Shown here: piece after piece, positions 35,784 through 47,327 of the stretch | Layout: every line of letters starts with the position of its first letter | How positions within the stretch are numbered: position 1 is the stretch's first letter | Origin: Sphagnum compactum | Lineage: Eukaryota > Bryophyta > Sphagnopsida > Sphagnales | Length of the DNA: 64,000 nt | Reading direction: 5' to 3' | Assembly (NCBI GenBank): GCA_965153455.1 | Contig: OZ234498.1 | Location: 6,696,001-6,760,000, forward strand | Translations under genes and position numbers: made by a program | The notes under the pieces: model-generated | The model's input: only the letters and a program-made list of their open reading frames with translations | Database searches by the model: none | What the model was told of the DNA's origin: nothing

Positions 35784-37706
35784 CTTTGTCCAAACATAGA
35801 ACCATGTAAGTCCCAATATCAGCCCACAATATAGGTTCCCAAAGGATAACACTGGGCAAAGCATGTGGGACAAAGTGAGATGCTATTGGGAACATGTTGG
35901 GGAACAACAAAAATCTGAAAAACACAACCCCCTCCCACCCTCCCCAAAAGAAAAAACATTGGGCCCCTTGAATGCATGCTGGCTCACCTCATTGGTTGCA
36001 AAGAATTTCTATGCCTACCTATGTTGTTTAACATTTTTGGCCTAGGCTAATGGCAGGGGCAAAATTGTGGGGACAGCATAATTACTCACTGACACATTTA
36101 TTTCTTTGGATTAAATCTTGTATAAAAGGCAAGTTCAGTAGGTGTTTTAGATACCATCCTATTCCAAGTCCAAATATGGGAATTGCCAAAAACACAAATG
36201 ACTCATGAAAGATAATTGTCAATATATGTGATGATATATAGCTTCTCATTGTGTAACCAATCCCAAGTCTTACCCAACACAAGTCTTACTTGCAAGTTAA
36301 CCAAAATACTCACAATTCAAGGGTTGCACCCAAAAATTGCAAGTAGTTAGCTACAAAATGGTTGTCATGGTTTGATGATGGGCAAAGCAACCAACCTTAG
36401 AGTACCTAGTTTCAGGAGCACTTTCATATTTGAGCATCATTAAACATTTCACACATTCAAGTTGGAGTTTTAAAAATTGCCCTGAACCCCACCCATAGAC
36501 ACCATGAAATACTTGTGACAAAGTACCAAAAAGGAAGGATGATTGATGTTTCAATATTTGAGCCAAACAAAAACATGCATTCATTTTTATTGATGCCCTT
36601 GCAAGTCATTACTTCACACATTTGCTGGCCTACAAGAAATTTTCATTATACTAATGCAACAATTCATTCAAAATTTAATGTACATGACACCTTACTACTG
36701 ATGTAACTACTCTTCAAAAATAGAAAAACAACTCTAATAAGAGAGAATGGAATGGTGAATTGGGTCAGTGTGCAACTATTGCATTGAATTCTTCATATGC
36801 ACACCCTTGACCTATATTTTCCAACATGTTCTTAAAGTTTCATATTTACATTTTAACTTGAGCTAACTGTAGTTATTAATACTACATGTAATTTTGGATT
36901 ATAGTTTAGATTTGAAATTCTCAAATGCCAACAAGGTAAGGAGGACAAAGTGATCAAGGTAACTTGCTTGACACCAAGTGGATCTGCAGGTGTCTTGTGA
37001 ATAGGGTAATGGCCTTGAAAGGAGGTGCTTTAACAAATGGAACCTTTTTTCTGGTTTTTTTTCACTGCGGTACCTGGTGGGTGAATCAGCTTTCCTTTCT
37101 GATACCCATGAAAAATAAAGAACTTGTGGGGCAATGCTCAAAAATACTTGAGGAACAATATGGAGGAAGAGCAAGGGTATTTGGGCTTGTTGAAACCTCT
37201 TATTGGAACTATTACAAGGTTGCCCTACACATACATTAAAACATTCCTTGCATGTTTTTATGCTTAAGAGGTGGTTGCAAGATAAGATGAATCACTTTTG
37301 GTAGATAAAATATTTCATGTAAAAGTCCACTTGGTAATGTTAAATTGGTAGTTTATTGGGCCCTGCCCCCACAGGGACAGGGACTATCGCATTGGATCCA
37401 ACTTTTGGACGTTTTATCTTATTAGAACCAGTTTCACATTAGGTGAACCGGTTTCTTTGGTGAAAGTGTTTAGACTGTTTAGATTGGAGCGGATTGTTTT
37501 GGTGTTCAAAGTGTGAACACAGAAGGTAGATGTACAACATCTTATCTATTGGCAGGGCCAGCGTGTTTATGAGGCCTTGTTATGAAATCATTGCAAGTTA
37601 AGTGAAGGGACTACATGGTGATTAATGAACTAATAAAGTTCATGTGAACAAAAACTCAACTAGACATCTTTTCAACATACTGTGTTTGCACAATATGTAT
37701 GTACCA
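35784..37706. other. no gene seen
   Basis: AT-rich DNA with short, mutually overlapping frames (35.7-36.6, 36.9-37.24 kb) and no recognisable domain. Confidence 0.45.
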
Positions 37707-38300
37707 CACATGTTTTTGCTTGTGATTTCATTAAAGCTTGAATATGTCAATATGAGCTATATTTCAACTTGCACCATATTCAAACATGGCACATGTGTCA
37801 ACGGATGTCCATCCCAAATCCATTTATATGTGCAATATGTGCAAATGTGGAACAAGTATCACCACATGTTCTTAGCCATATGTATGTCCCACATATGTGC
37901 ATGTACCATGTATTTTAATAATCCATAAACTTGTACTGTAAGTTTTTGCAATATTGATCTACCATCTTAAGGTGTCACATGTAAGTACATAATGTATTGG
38001 TCATTTATATGTATGAACAAGATGTGAACTACTTAAATAGATATGTTCCATACATATATAACATGTGCATGTGCTTTGCATCTAAATTTGTATGCATTTG
38101 TAACCCTATGCTTTTGCATGTGATTTCACTGAATCTAAAGCATGTCGATGTGAACTATATTTCAATTTCCACCATGTGCAAATATAGCACATGTCTCAAT
38201 ACATTTTCATATTATTTGGATGTATATCCTAGCTCCATTTGCATGTGCAACATTTGTAAATATGACACAAGATTCAAAATATGTGGTTATGCATATGGAT
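37707..38300 (+). repeat. two direct repeats about 398 bp apart
   Basis: Copy one (37,707-37,925) and copy two (38,105-38,300) share the ordered words TTTTTGC.TGTGATTTCA, CATGTC.ATGTGA, CTATATTTCAA, TGTGCAA and CACATGT. Plus-strand frames stay open in both, so the peptides look alike (VISLKLEYV and VISLNLKHV), but codons are AT-driven and I do not regard it as a gene. Confidence 0.65.
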
Positions 38301-38730
38301 AACATTAGAATTTCCATGGAAATTAATACCTGCAAATTTGTGAAATCAATTAAATTGTGAATCAACTATGTCAAAAAGTGACAAATATATTCACAAAATG
38401 AAATCAAACCAACACATATCCACAGTGGTTTATGGTTTTGGTTTAGGGTTTGAAGTTGTCTATATATAGATAGTGTATCTAAGCTGGTGTAGCCAATGTG
38501 CAATTCAGATATTTTAAAACCTTTAACTCACATCACATTTTCAAGTTATTAACTCTCCAACTACAAAGTTCCAATATTGAGAAGACCAAACTATGACAAC
38601 ATTGAAAAAGGCATGAACACAATTGGACGAGTCCAAAATAGAAGAGGAAGCTTGTATAATTGTCAATGATCAAAGAAAAGCACAGTGAAAAAGACTCCAC
38701 TATGGGTGAACAAGAGAAAAATGCACGTCT
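38301..38730. other. no gene seen
   Basis: AT-rich flank of the LTR copy L2. It contains a short TATATATAGATAG run near 38460. The minus-strand frame reaching into it from 38.86 kb is driven by the LTR. Confidence 0.4.
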
Positions 38731-39296
38731 TGTCGTAACCTTAGCATTGGGCTCACGACCAAGGCAAGGGCTTGCAAAAATGCTAGCCAAGAGTGAAGCC
38801 TGGGAGTCACATTTCATGTTCTCGGGAGTGTAGGAGGGTGTGAGGGAATGAACCCCCACACACCCAAGTGAGCTCCCACTTTGAAAGATGGAGTCTCGAT
38901 GGACTTTTGAATATTCAGAGGGCGATTGTATGGGTCAAAACTCATTAGATTAAAAAGTTCATTATATTGTGGAAAGCTCTTGGAACGTAAATGTCTAAAA
39001 TGGGCTCACATGACTCATTTGGGTACTTAAAACATAAGTTATGGCCAAAAGAAGGGTCGGGAGTCAAATTGTCAATTTAACTCCCGACCACTAAAAGTCA
39101 AGAATCACCTTGATTTACTTGTGTGTAGGTGGCGTGCCACATATCGTTAGAAAGCTCTCGACAAGGGCTACAACTTTGCTTTAAACTTCACCTCAATTTG
39201 AGGTTTGAAAAAAAAAGGTATGGGCCTCCAAAATTGTGGGAGTCCCAATTTTGGGTTTAGGGTTTTGGGAATCCCGAGCAAAAATGACATTTGGGT
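38731..39296 (+). mobile_element. LTR-family copy L2, truncated
   Basis: It begins TGTCGTAACC and follows L3 (51.7 kb) closely through GGGAGTGTAGGAGGGTGTGA, GTCAAAACTCATT, the 35-nt palindrome at 39055-39089, GTTAGAAAGCTCTCGACAAG and AAAATGACATTTGGGT. It then stops abruptly at about 39296, where CACTA-like GCAACT sequence begins. The TATA-like segment and everything downstream are missing and do not reappear beyond the CACTA end at 41,657, so the junction is a deletion or recombination, not a simple insertion. Confidence 0.75.
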
Positions 39297-41657
39297 TTGC
39301 AACTAAACTTCAGTTGCATGCAACAAATGTAACTACAAATTTGTGTAGTTGCCTAAGACAAGTTGCACATGACATTCAGTTGCATGCGACACTATGTATG
39401 CAACATGTATATACGGTGTTAATGTACATGTTCATCCATACATATCAATCCAAATGTAGTTGCACCTTATGTGCAACTCTCCTTGCAACTACAATGCAAC
39501 TAATCAAAACATGACACATGTTTAAAAATTAGACAATTAGCTTGTGGACACGTGTCATTATTTAATTTTTTTATGTTTTCAAAATGAAAAATTCATTGAA
39601 TTAATCTAATCATTAAAGTTGCCACCATTAGGATGATGACATGTGGCACACCATGGAAGGTTCATTGACCATTTGACACGTGTTCATTTTAAACACCAAT
39701 TATATGGTGACATGTGGCAATCAAGGCCCACCTTTTAAAAAATATTAATATTAAATTAATGAAATTTAAGTCGTCCAATTTATGGTTATTAAAATGTTGA
39801 CACGTGGTGTCTAGTTAGGTAGGTAATTATTAAACTTTATTAGGTAAGTAGGTTTACTTAGGTATGTAAGTAAGTTGAAAGTAGCTAGGGTTAGGCTATA
39901 TAGGTAGGTTTTAAACAATCCAATTTTACTTTTAGGTTTAACCATTTCATAAAGGTCAAGTTTTTTTCATTCACTCATCCCCAATGGCACTTGGTATTTG
40001 GCTACTACATAGCTATTGTTCCTTGTTATATACTGAGCCAAATATAATTGGAAGCCAAAGGATATGGGTTAAAACATTCCATTGCAAACCTCATGAACCA
40101 ACCTAGTTGCACATTAGATGCAATTACTGTATTAGAGTATACCATCCAGGAGAAAGCTCTGTTGTTTCTAGTGTTCAAACAAAAATTGAAGGCCTCTTCT
40201 TAACGCATCTAACAAACTGAAAATTGTTGAAAAATAGATTAGAAATGAGAAAGTTATGACCCCCCAAATTAAGGGGGTCAAAAGTTTTAAAAAAAACTAT
40301 TGAACATTACAAAAGCTGGTTCTTAAACACTCAAAAAGTTCCTTTAATGTTGGTTTTTTGCTATTAAAGTTTTAACATGATTTGTAGAACTTCAGGTGGC
40401 GCTCCTATAGAACTTTAAAGTGTTTTAAATGAATAATAAATAAGAAAGTTATGAGCCTTGAAAGTAGGAGGGTCCAAAGGAAAAAAAACAAAAAACAAAA
40501 TGTTTTGTAACTTGGAAAGCTTATTTTTCTTATTTTTCTTCTTGTTAATGTTTCATTACTCCTTTTCTTTTGCATTTCAAAGATGATTATAGGATAATTT
40601 TTAGTAATTATGATTACTTAATGAAAATATGATTTTAATATTATTATCTAACTTAAATTAGTAATTAGCTTAAGATGTTTGTGTACTTGTAGGTTAATTA
40701 ATGTAACCTATTTACATTAATATTTTAACATAAATAATAAAATTTAAATATATAATACCTATTGAATATATATAATTGATTATCACTATACTTATAATAA
40801 ATGTTTAATGAATAATTATGATTATTTATAGTAAATTTTAATATTATCATATTAATTGATTCTAAATAATTTTTTGTTTAATCAAATTTACATTTTTGAA
40901 AATATTCGAAATATAATAAAATCAAACATATTTCAACCATGGTTTAGTTTAACTTAATTTAATTTAGCCATAATTAGTTTAGCCTAAATTATTTTAGTCT
41001 AATTTAACTTAGCTTAATTTAGTTTAGCCATAATTAATATATTTTAATATATTTTAGCCATAAATAATTTACCTTAATTTAATTTAATCATAATTAGTTT
41101 GACCTAACTTAATTTAGCCATAGTTAATTTAATTTAATTTAGCCATAATCAGTTTAGCCAAATAAATTTAACCATGGTTTATTTTAGCCTAATTTATTTT
41201 AACCATAATTATTTTAACCTATCTTAATTAACTATGGTTAGTTAGCCTAATTTAGTTTAATTTAATTTATTTTAGCCATGGTTAATTTAACTATTTAGTT
41301 TATTTACCCTAGGTTAGTTTAGCCATGGTTATTTTAACCTAGGTTAGTTTAGGCTAGCCTAAGTTAAGATGGGGTTAAGCTTCGTACTAGAGGTACATAA
41401 TACTATTATATATAGCTTATGTAGATATGTTAAGTACAGTAATTTAAGTATGTATAAGTTTAGGCCATTATTTTTATGACACGTGTCCATGTTGTACACA
41501 TTTAGTTGCATGTTAGTTGCACACACAACCGTATGGCCCAAAAATTATGCAATACCAAATTTGTAGTTACAAACATGACTAAGATAGTTGTAAATGACAA
41601 CCAGTTGCATGCCAGTTGCATAGTGACTGGTTGCAAATGACAGGATTTCTAATAGTG
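39297..41657. mobile_element. CACTA-like element, right end only
   Basis: Read on the minus strand from 41657 the end is CACTATTAGAAATCCTGTC, like plant En/Spm termini of the CACTACAAGAAA type. Subterminal TTGCAACC, GTTGCATG words crowd both 39.30-39.50 and 41.46-41.65 kb, as TNPA-type binding repeats do. Inside are GTAG-type arrays (39.82-39.91 kb), very AT-rich DNA (40.6-40.93 kb) and a minisatellite. The left CACTA end is absent: sequence joins a truncated LTR at 39,296. It has no transposase text, so it is a non-autonomous relic. Confidence 0.6.
40930..41360 (+). repeat. degenerate minisatellite of TTTAGCCATAATTA words
   Basis: About twelve variants of TTTAGCCATAATTAGTTTA alternate with AACCTAATTTAATT-type linkers, becoming TAGCCATGGTTA towards the right. 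It lies inside the CACTA-like element. Confidence 0.7.
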
Positions 41658-41859
41658 ACAGCTCCAAGAAATCGATCAAAATCTAGAGAAGGAGGACCTA
41701 GAAAAACAAGTGGAGCGTTTTCCATCCCTTTCAACATTCAAATATAGAAGGTAGAACTTGCTAGAAAAGGTAAGGTCATCATCTTTTCCTCCTTTTCTTG
41801 TACTAGTTTGAGTGGGAAGAAGATGTGATCACCGAATTAATTCAATTCTTTTTTTCTTA

Positions 41860-44710
41860 TGCAAATTTGTCTTTTTTTTTGGTTGCAAGAGCTTCCATCA
41901 TTGAACTACTTTCGATGTCGAGAGGAGCTCGTTGGGTTCTTTTTCATGTTTTCATCTTCCTTTTATTATTCTTATTTTTGTTTTTCAACCTAATTGTAGG
42001 AAAAAACCATGTTGAATTACTCTTGGCATTGAAAGTAGCTTGGTGGGGTTTTTTTTTTGCAACTATCTTCGTCTTCGTCTTCGTCTTCGTCTTCCTCTTC
42101 ATTATCTTCTTCTTTTTCCTTTGTCTAGTTACAAGAAAAACTTGCAAAGCTACTTTTGGTGCCAAAAATAGCTCAATGGATTTTTTTTCATGTAACTATC
42201 TTCCCCTATTTTTCCTCTTTTTCTTTTTTTACATCTTCTCTTCATTAGAAGGAATTTTGTCCTTTGCAACTTAGAAATCTATGACTATAAGTCCTAAATG
42301 ACTATATGTATGACTTTAATTATAAACTAATACTTTGAATCTTGTGTAAAAAAATTAGTCATATATTAGTGGGGCATGTGACTAGTAGATGATGAGGTGG
42401 TAACAAGATGGGGGATGTCAATTTTCATCATTTTTATTTCATTTATACGTCATCCACGACTAGTGACAAAATGATTTGGACATCCAATTGTTAATACAAT
42501 GATTAAAAAGTGACTTGTATGGACATAGACAACCCTACCCCCTCACCTACCCATTTACCTACCAACCCACCTACCTATTAACCTACTTGCCTACCCACCC
42601 ACACACCCACCCATCCACTTATTTACGCACTCACCCACCCACCTACCTTGTTAACCTACTTAATTACCTACCTACCTTTTATTTCCTATTTCTTATAACC
42701 TACTTACCTCTTACCTATCATCCTACAACTTGCTACCTACCTCATAATCTTGTAATGATATGAAATAAACATGTGAAATAAAAAACGTGACCAAAATTGT
42801 ACACCTTTGGATATTGCAGTCCATTGGTAAATACTTAGCTTACCATAGTGAAACGTTCAATCTTTAATACTTACAACCTATGTGCATTTTTAAAGGGCTA
42901 GGGTAAGTAGGCTAAACTAAGGTAGTTACATAGATAGGTTACATAGGTTATGTAGGTCAAGTTAAGTAAGTTAAGGTACTACCTATGTACCTATTAAAAA
43001 TATTTTTAATAATAACCCAAAAAATGATTTTAATTTAGGTATAAATTTGAGTAATCAAATGGTCTAATGTTAAACATTCATATTCTAGTCATTCATTAAA
43101 TGGCACCTTAACATTATATATGGCTTGTCCTCTATGACTTGTCCTTAATGACTATAAGATGAAAAGTGCCATGTTGAACATTTAATGACCGCCTGTCCAT
43201 TACTACTCATCCGTTACAACTAAGGGCCTTTAGTCCTATGATGTCTAGTATGACTAAAAAATCAATGATATATGGAATCATAGATGTAAGAATTTCTTTT
43301 AATGTTTATGGGCTCTATGAGCTGGTTGCAGCAAAGAGACTTGTCGAACTACTCCTAACGTCGAGAGTAACTCAATAGGTCTTATTTTTCTTTTCTTCTT
43401 TATGTTTTTTATTATTTCTCTCGTTCTTTTTCACACTCTTGTCGTAAAAGATGAACCTACAAAACTACTCTTGGTGCTGAAAATAGCTTGGCAAGTTTAT
43501 TTGTCCCATTTTGTTCTTATTATTCTTCATTTCTTTCTTCACATGTTCATCTTCTTCTTCTTATTAAGCTACGATTTCATGTAAAAAACCCGTTGAATTA
43601 TTTTCGACGGCAAATTGACTTATGAAACCATCTTCTTCCTCCTTTTCCTCTTCTTTTTGATATTCATCTTATCCTGGTTACTTTTTGAGCTTGTTGCAAA
43701 AGAAAACCCTGCCAAATACTTTTGGCATCAGGAGTAATTTAGGTCTTTTTCCGCTTGAACTTCTTCCTCCTCATGTTCTTTGTCTCATTATTTTTTCTTT
43801 TGTTATTTTCAACCTCTTGTTGCAGAAAAAAAACATGTCGAACTTCTCTTGGTGCCAAGAATAGCTTGGCATGTTATATTTCTCCCAATTTCTTTATCTT
43901 TTTCACCTCTTTCATCATCTTCACCTTCTTCACCTTCTTCTTCTTCTTCTTATAAAGCTGCAACTAACAAAAAAAATTCATCAAGTTATTCTAGGCACCA
44001 ATAATAACTTGGGGTGGTCTTTTGTCCCACAATTTTCCTCCTCCTTTTCTTCTTCTTCCTAATTTTTTTGTTCCTTTTCTTCTTTTTAAATTGTTACTCT
44101 TAGAAAAATCGCCATGAAGTTACTCTTGGTGCTAAGAGTGGTTCAACGGGTTTATTTTTTCCCCATTTTTCTTCTCCCCCCCCCCCTCTTTTTTCTTTGC
44201 CTCTTCACCTTCTTAAAATGTTTATGTAGGAAAAACTTGTTGAACTACTTTTGACATTGATAATAATTCGGCAATATTCTCATTACCGCCTACTTCATGT
44301 TTTTCTTCTCCACCTTTTACTTCTTCATTATTTATTTTTCCTATAGAAAAAAATCTCAACTTTTCTTTGGTCTCCTTCTACTTCTTCCACATTTTTTTTC
44401 TTATTATCCTTATGCTACTTCATCTGCCATTACTGAACTACTCTTAGTGCCGAAAGTAGCTCAGTGGGATTTTTTGGGTTTATTTTTGCACTAGATCAAC
44501 ATCTACATTGTCTCCTTTTTCTTCTTCATCTTCTTTTTATAATACACATTTTGAAAAAAAGTCCGGTCGAAGTAGTTTCGACAGCAAAAGTACTTCAGTT
44601 TGAGTCAAGGTGCAAAAATAATCGATTGAATTATTTATGGCATTGGGTGTAACTCAAATGTATGTATATTGATTTGGGCTACTTTTGGCACCAAAGGTAT
44701 CTCAAGGACA
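41860..44710 (+). repeat. degenerate satellite, about 110-140-bp unit
   Basis: A core of the form GAACTACTCTTGGTGCC, AAAGTAGCTCAGTGGGTTTT recurs near 41906, 42015, 42146, 43348, 43462, 43594, 43712, 43840, 43983, 44117, 44241, 44437, 44567, 44628 and 44678. Each core is preceded by TTGTTGCA.GAAAAAAC-like text and followed by a long TTC-rich stretch, so the plus strand is strongly pyrimidine-rich (pure (GTCTTC)n at about 42067-42092, (TTC)n near 43921-43951). Phe/Leu/Ser-rich frames here are by-products. Units 3 and 4 are separated by an inserted element at 42277-43285. No known satellite was recognised. Confidence 0.75.
42277..43285. mobile_element. candidate 1-kb element inserted in the satellite
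   Basis: The satellite is interrupted by DNA with perfect 8-bp inverted ends ATCTATGA (42277-42284) and TCATAGAT (43278-43285). Subterminal TTAGTCATA..TAG and GGACTTATAG / TAGTCCTATG words are also inverted. The flanks TTAGAA and TAAGAA could be a worn target duplication. The interior has a CTAC-rich array (42.53-42.74 kb, giving a PTYL-rich frame) and GTAG words (42.9-43.0 kb), but no transposase. Class is undecided. Confidence 0.4.
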
Positions 44711-44899
44711 TTCTTTAATTTAACATCCATCCCATATAAAAAAATCGTTATTCTCTCTAATTACTTAATGGGTAGTCCATTCTTATAGTTCTTTAACCTA
44801 ACAATTGCAATGGAAAAGGATCAATTGTTGTTCGAAAGGACAATATGAATAGTGCAAAACCAAACCAAGATCAATACAAGGGAGATTCTTGAAAAGTAT

Positions 44900-46146
44900 A
44901 AAATCACCCCAAAGTGCAAGGCCTAGATGCATGTTCTATTGTGCAAAATGGTTCCCATGCCAGTTGTTAAGCTTGTTCCATTTACAATATATCTTGAAAA
45001 TGGAACAGGCTTTTCACATGGGATATAGGGAAAGAGACAAGGTTTTTTACTTGTCTCCAACAAACTAGAAAGGTGAGGAGGAGGGTTGTTTTACACCATG
45101 ATACATGGGATGAACATTGGCTCCTTGAGAATGAACGATTTGAAAAGTTGTTACATGACGGTCCATACCTTGTGCGTTTCTCCAACAAAATGTTTTTTGT
45201 ATGGGGTGGAAACCATCGCATGCAGGCCTAGATGCCTTATATCAACAAGTTGCACAACAATGAGCCATCTTGGCCAACACATATCTATTGATTTGATTTT
45301 ACTTAACACATCTCATAGGCTTGTGAAGTTGCTCACGACCATGATTGACTTGAACAAATACATCTTCTTTTTTGTTTGTTTCATGTATCTACTATTTTTC
45401 TACGTCTTTCCAATGTCTCAATGTTTGAGTTAATGTGCAAGGGCGTTGAGTTTGATCATGTCAATCCAAACCTTGTGCACGAATTCTTTCGTATTCAAGG
45501 GATTGGAATCATTCCCTTGAAGCAATTTGAGGATGTGTTGCCAATAAATGTGTACAAAAAAATGAGAGCAAGTCGAAGAAGACTTCAAATTCCTTCACAT
45601 TGGAGGCATTTCATGAATATATGTATTAAGTGATTGTTTGTCGCTTTTTAATATAATTTCATTTCGTTCACATTTTAATTCCTTGCATGTCCTCATTAAA
45701 ACTTCTTGAATTTTTGTGGTGTTTGTAAAAGGTGCTTGAATTTGCTACAAATATGGCTATTAAGCTCTATTGTGAAGAGGTCCCTCAAGAAGGTGATAGA
45801 TCTCTTACAAAATTGTAGGAAATAATGGAGAAGGCCTTGGAATAGGTGAGAAGGGAGCACTAAGTTTAGCCTTCTGCAAACACCTCCCTGTTTGTGTCCA
45901 ACTTTCAAACCCAAATTTTTAGAGGAAATTCGGGCCCACTATGACAACAACCTAGAACTTGAGATGTTCACTAAAAAACTTCAGATGTTCGTGTGCTTTT
46001 TCATGAACAAGGAGGAGAAAGTTGTTTGTTTGAGGCAATGGAATGAATTTGGAGTGTCGAAGGGAGCCAAAAAGTTCCCAAAACAAGGTTTTTCAAATGC
46101 TCAATTCGACAAAGGTTGCACAAGGCAAGATTTTGGCACTAGGTAA
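44900..46146 (+). pseudogene. unidentified decayed protein-coding region
   Basis: One plus-strand frame reads like real protein over long stretches: WDEHWLLENERFEKLL and GPYLVRFSNKMFFVW (45.10-45.21 kb), NPNLVHEFFRIQGIGIIPL and NVYKKMRASRRRLQIPSHW (45.46-45.61 kb), then FLEEIRAHYDNNLELEMF and KLQMFVCFFMNKEEKVV (45.91-46.02 kb). All three are in the same frame, broken by about six stops, mostly at 45.23-45.34 kb. Between 45.62 and 45.73 kb a GT...AG interval of about 110 bp could be an intron, after which LEFATNMAIKLYCEEVPQEG reads in another frame. I do not recognise the family. The balanced, non-low-complexity text differs sharply from its surroundings, so I take it for a dead gene or an unknown transposon protein. 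It starts just right of the satellite. Confidence 0.5.
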
Positions 46147-47253
46147 TGCTACAAATCTTCTTGTATGATTTTCCATTTTTTGTCCCCATCCAATCTCATC
46201 TAACTAACTTCAGTTTTTGTACCTTGAAGTTAAGGCATTCAAGCATTATAGTGCCACAATCTCTAACCTCAATCTCATTGTAAGAGATGTCCATGGTTTT
46301 AATCACCCTAAAAGAATACATTTGTCATTGGAGACTTGAGGTGTGGGAAACATGTTTTTTTCACGAATTCAAGCCCAAGGATGGCATTCATCATAGCAAA
46401 TTTTAGGAACAACAATCTGGAAGAAATGAAGCCCTCAAAAGGGTTCTTTATAGGTGCCATTTCAAAATATAACCCATGTATTAGTTTACTTCTTTTGTTT
46501 CTATTACATTGCATTGTTCTTTAGTCAATCTTTAAGATCAACAAATTTTTTATCTGCATTTTTTACTCAAGTTGTTTTATGGGAAGATATTCTCTACAAC
46601 TAGATTGATAAAAACATGATGACACTATCAAGTTCTTGGAAACCATTATGTGTTGCCAAGGAAATGCATCCTCACACACTTTAAGCGTTGATTGGAACTT
46701 GCTTAAAATTGAGATCCTTTGTTGTTGACTTCACAACATCAACTGGTATCTACTATTTCAAACCTTTTTATTGTTGCATTGGAGATTCATTTTAGAATGT
46801 CTTTAAACATTTCACTAAAAAAAACATGTTTTTTTTAACTAGAAGAATTGACCAAAAAATATCCCAAATGTCACATGTTTAACTTGACCAAAATGCCATT
46901 TTAGACAAATCAATTTGGACTTAACCATTTCGACTAGGTTTTTTTGGTTGGTTTTTTAAATTGGAATTTTTGACTATCTTTTTTACTACTACAATATTTT
47001 GACATCAACTACATATGATTTAGTTTTAAAATAATTATTATGTAATATATAATTATAATCATATTCTTTTATTATATATATTGATTAATAAATTTAGCTA
47101 CTTACAAATTACCTAATAATTAATGTAAAAAATAAAATAAAATAATTTACCTACCTACCTTATTTAGCTTAGGCCCCCTAGGCTAGGTGGCCAACCCTAG
47201 ACTTGCTTGCTTAAGGATAGCTATTTAAGCTGAGGTAACCTAGGTAGCCAGTG
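46147..47253. other. no gene seen; very AT-rich towards the right
   Basis: 46.15-46.8 kb may hold more worn coding text in several frames (for example LEVWETCFFHEFKPKDG near 46.33 kb), but it cannot be joined to the region on the left. From about 46.99 kb the DNA is very AT-rich, with TACCTACC and CTAGG words at 47.15-47.25 kb like those inside the CACTA elements. Confidence 0.4.
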
Positions 47254-47327
47254 TTGTATGTGCGAGGACTTGAACTCTTCACCTACACTTTGAGGAGTCA
47301 AATTCTTACCATTGGACTACCATTTCA
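47254..47327 (-). ncRNA. tRNA-like pol III A/B-box pair (SINE head or tRNA relic)
   Basis: On the minus strand TAGTCCAATGG (47319-47309) fits the internal A box and AGTTCAAGTCC (47276-47266) the B box; they start 43 nt apart, as in a tRNA. The acceptor halves do not pair (GAAATGG against CACATAC) and the T and anticodon stems are poor, so this is not a working tRNA gene. A tRNA-derived SINE head or an old tRNA pseudogene are the options; no A-tail was identified downstream. Confidence 0.45.

Noticed and set aside
41825-42274. Phe/Leu-rich 149-codon frame as a membrane protein
   Set aside because: It follows the pyrimidine-rich satellite and its spacer; units in other places lack the frame.
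42515-42763. PTYL-repeat protein
   Set aside because: It is the translation of a degenerate CTAC array.
47254-47327. Functional tRNA gene
   Set aside because: Acceptor and T stems do not pair.
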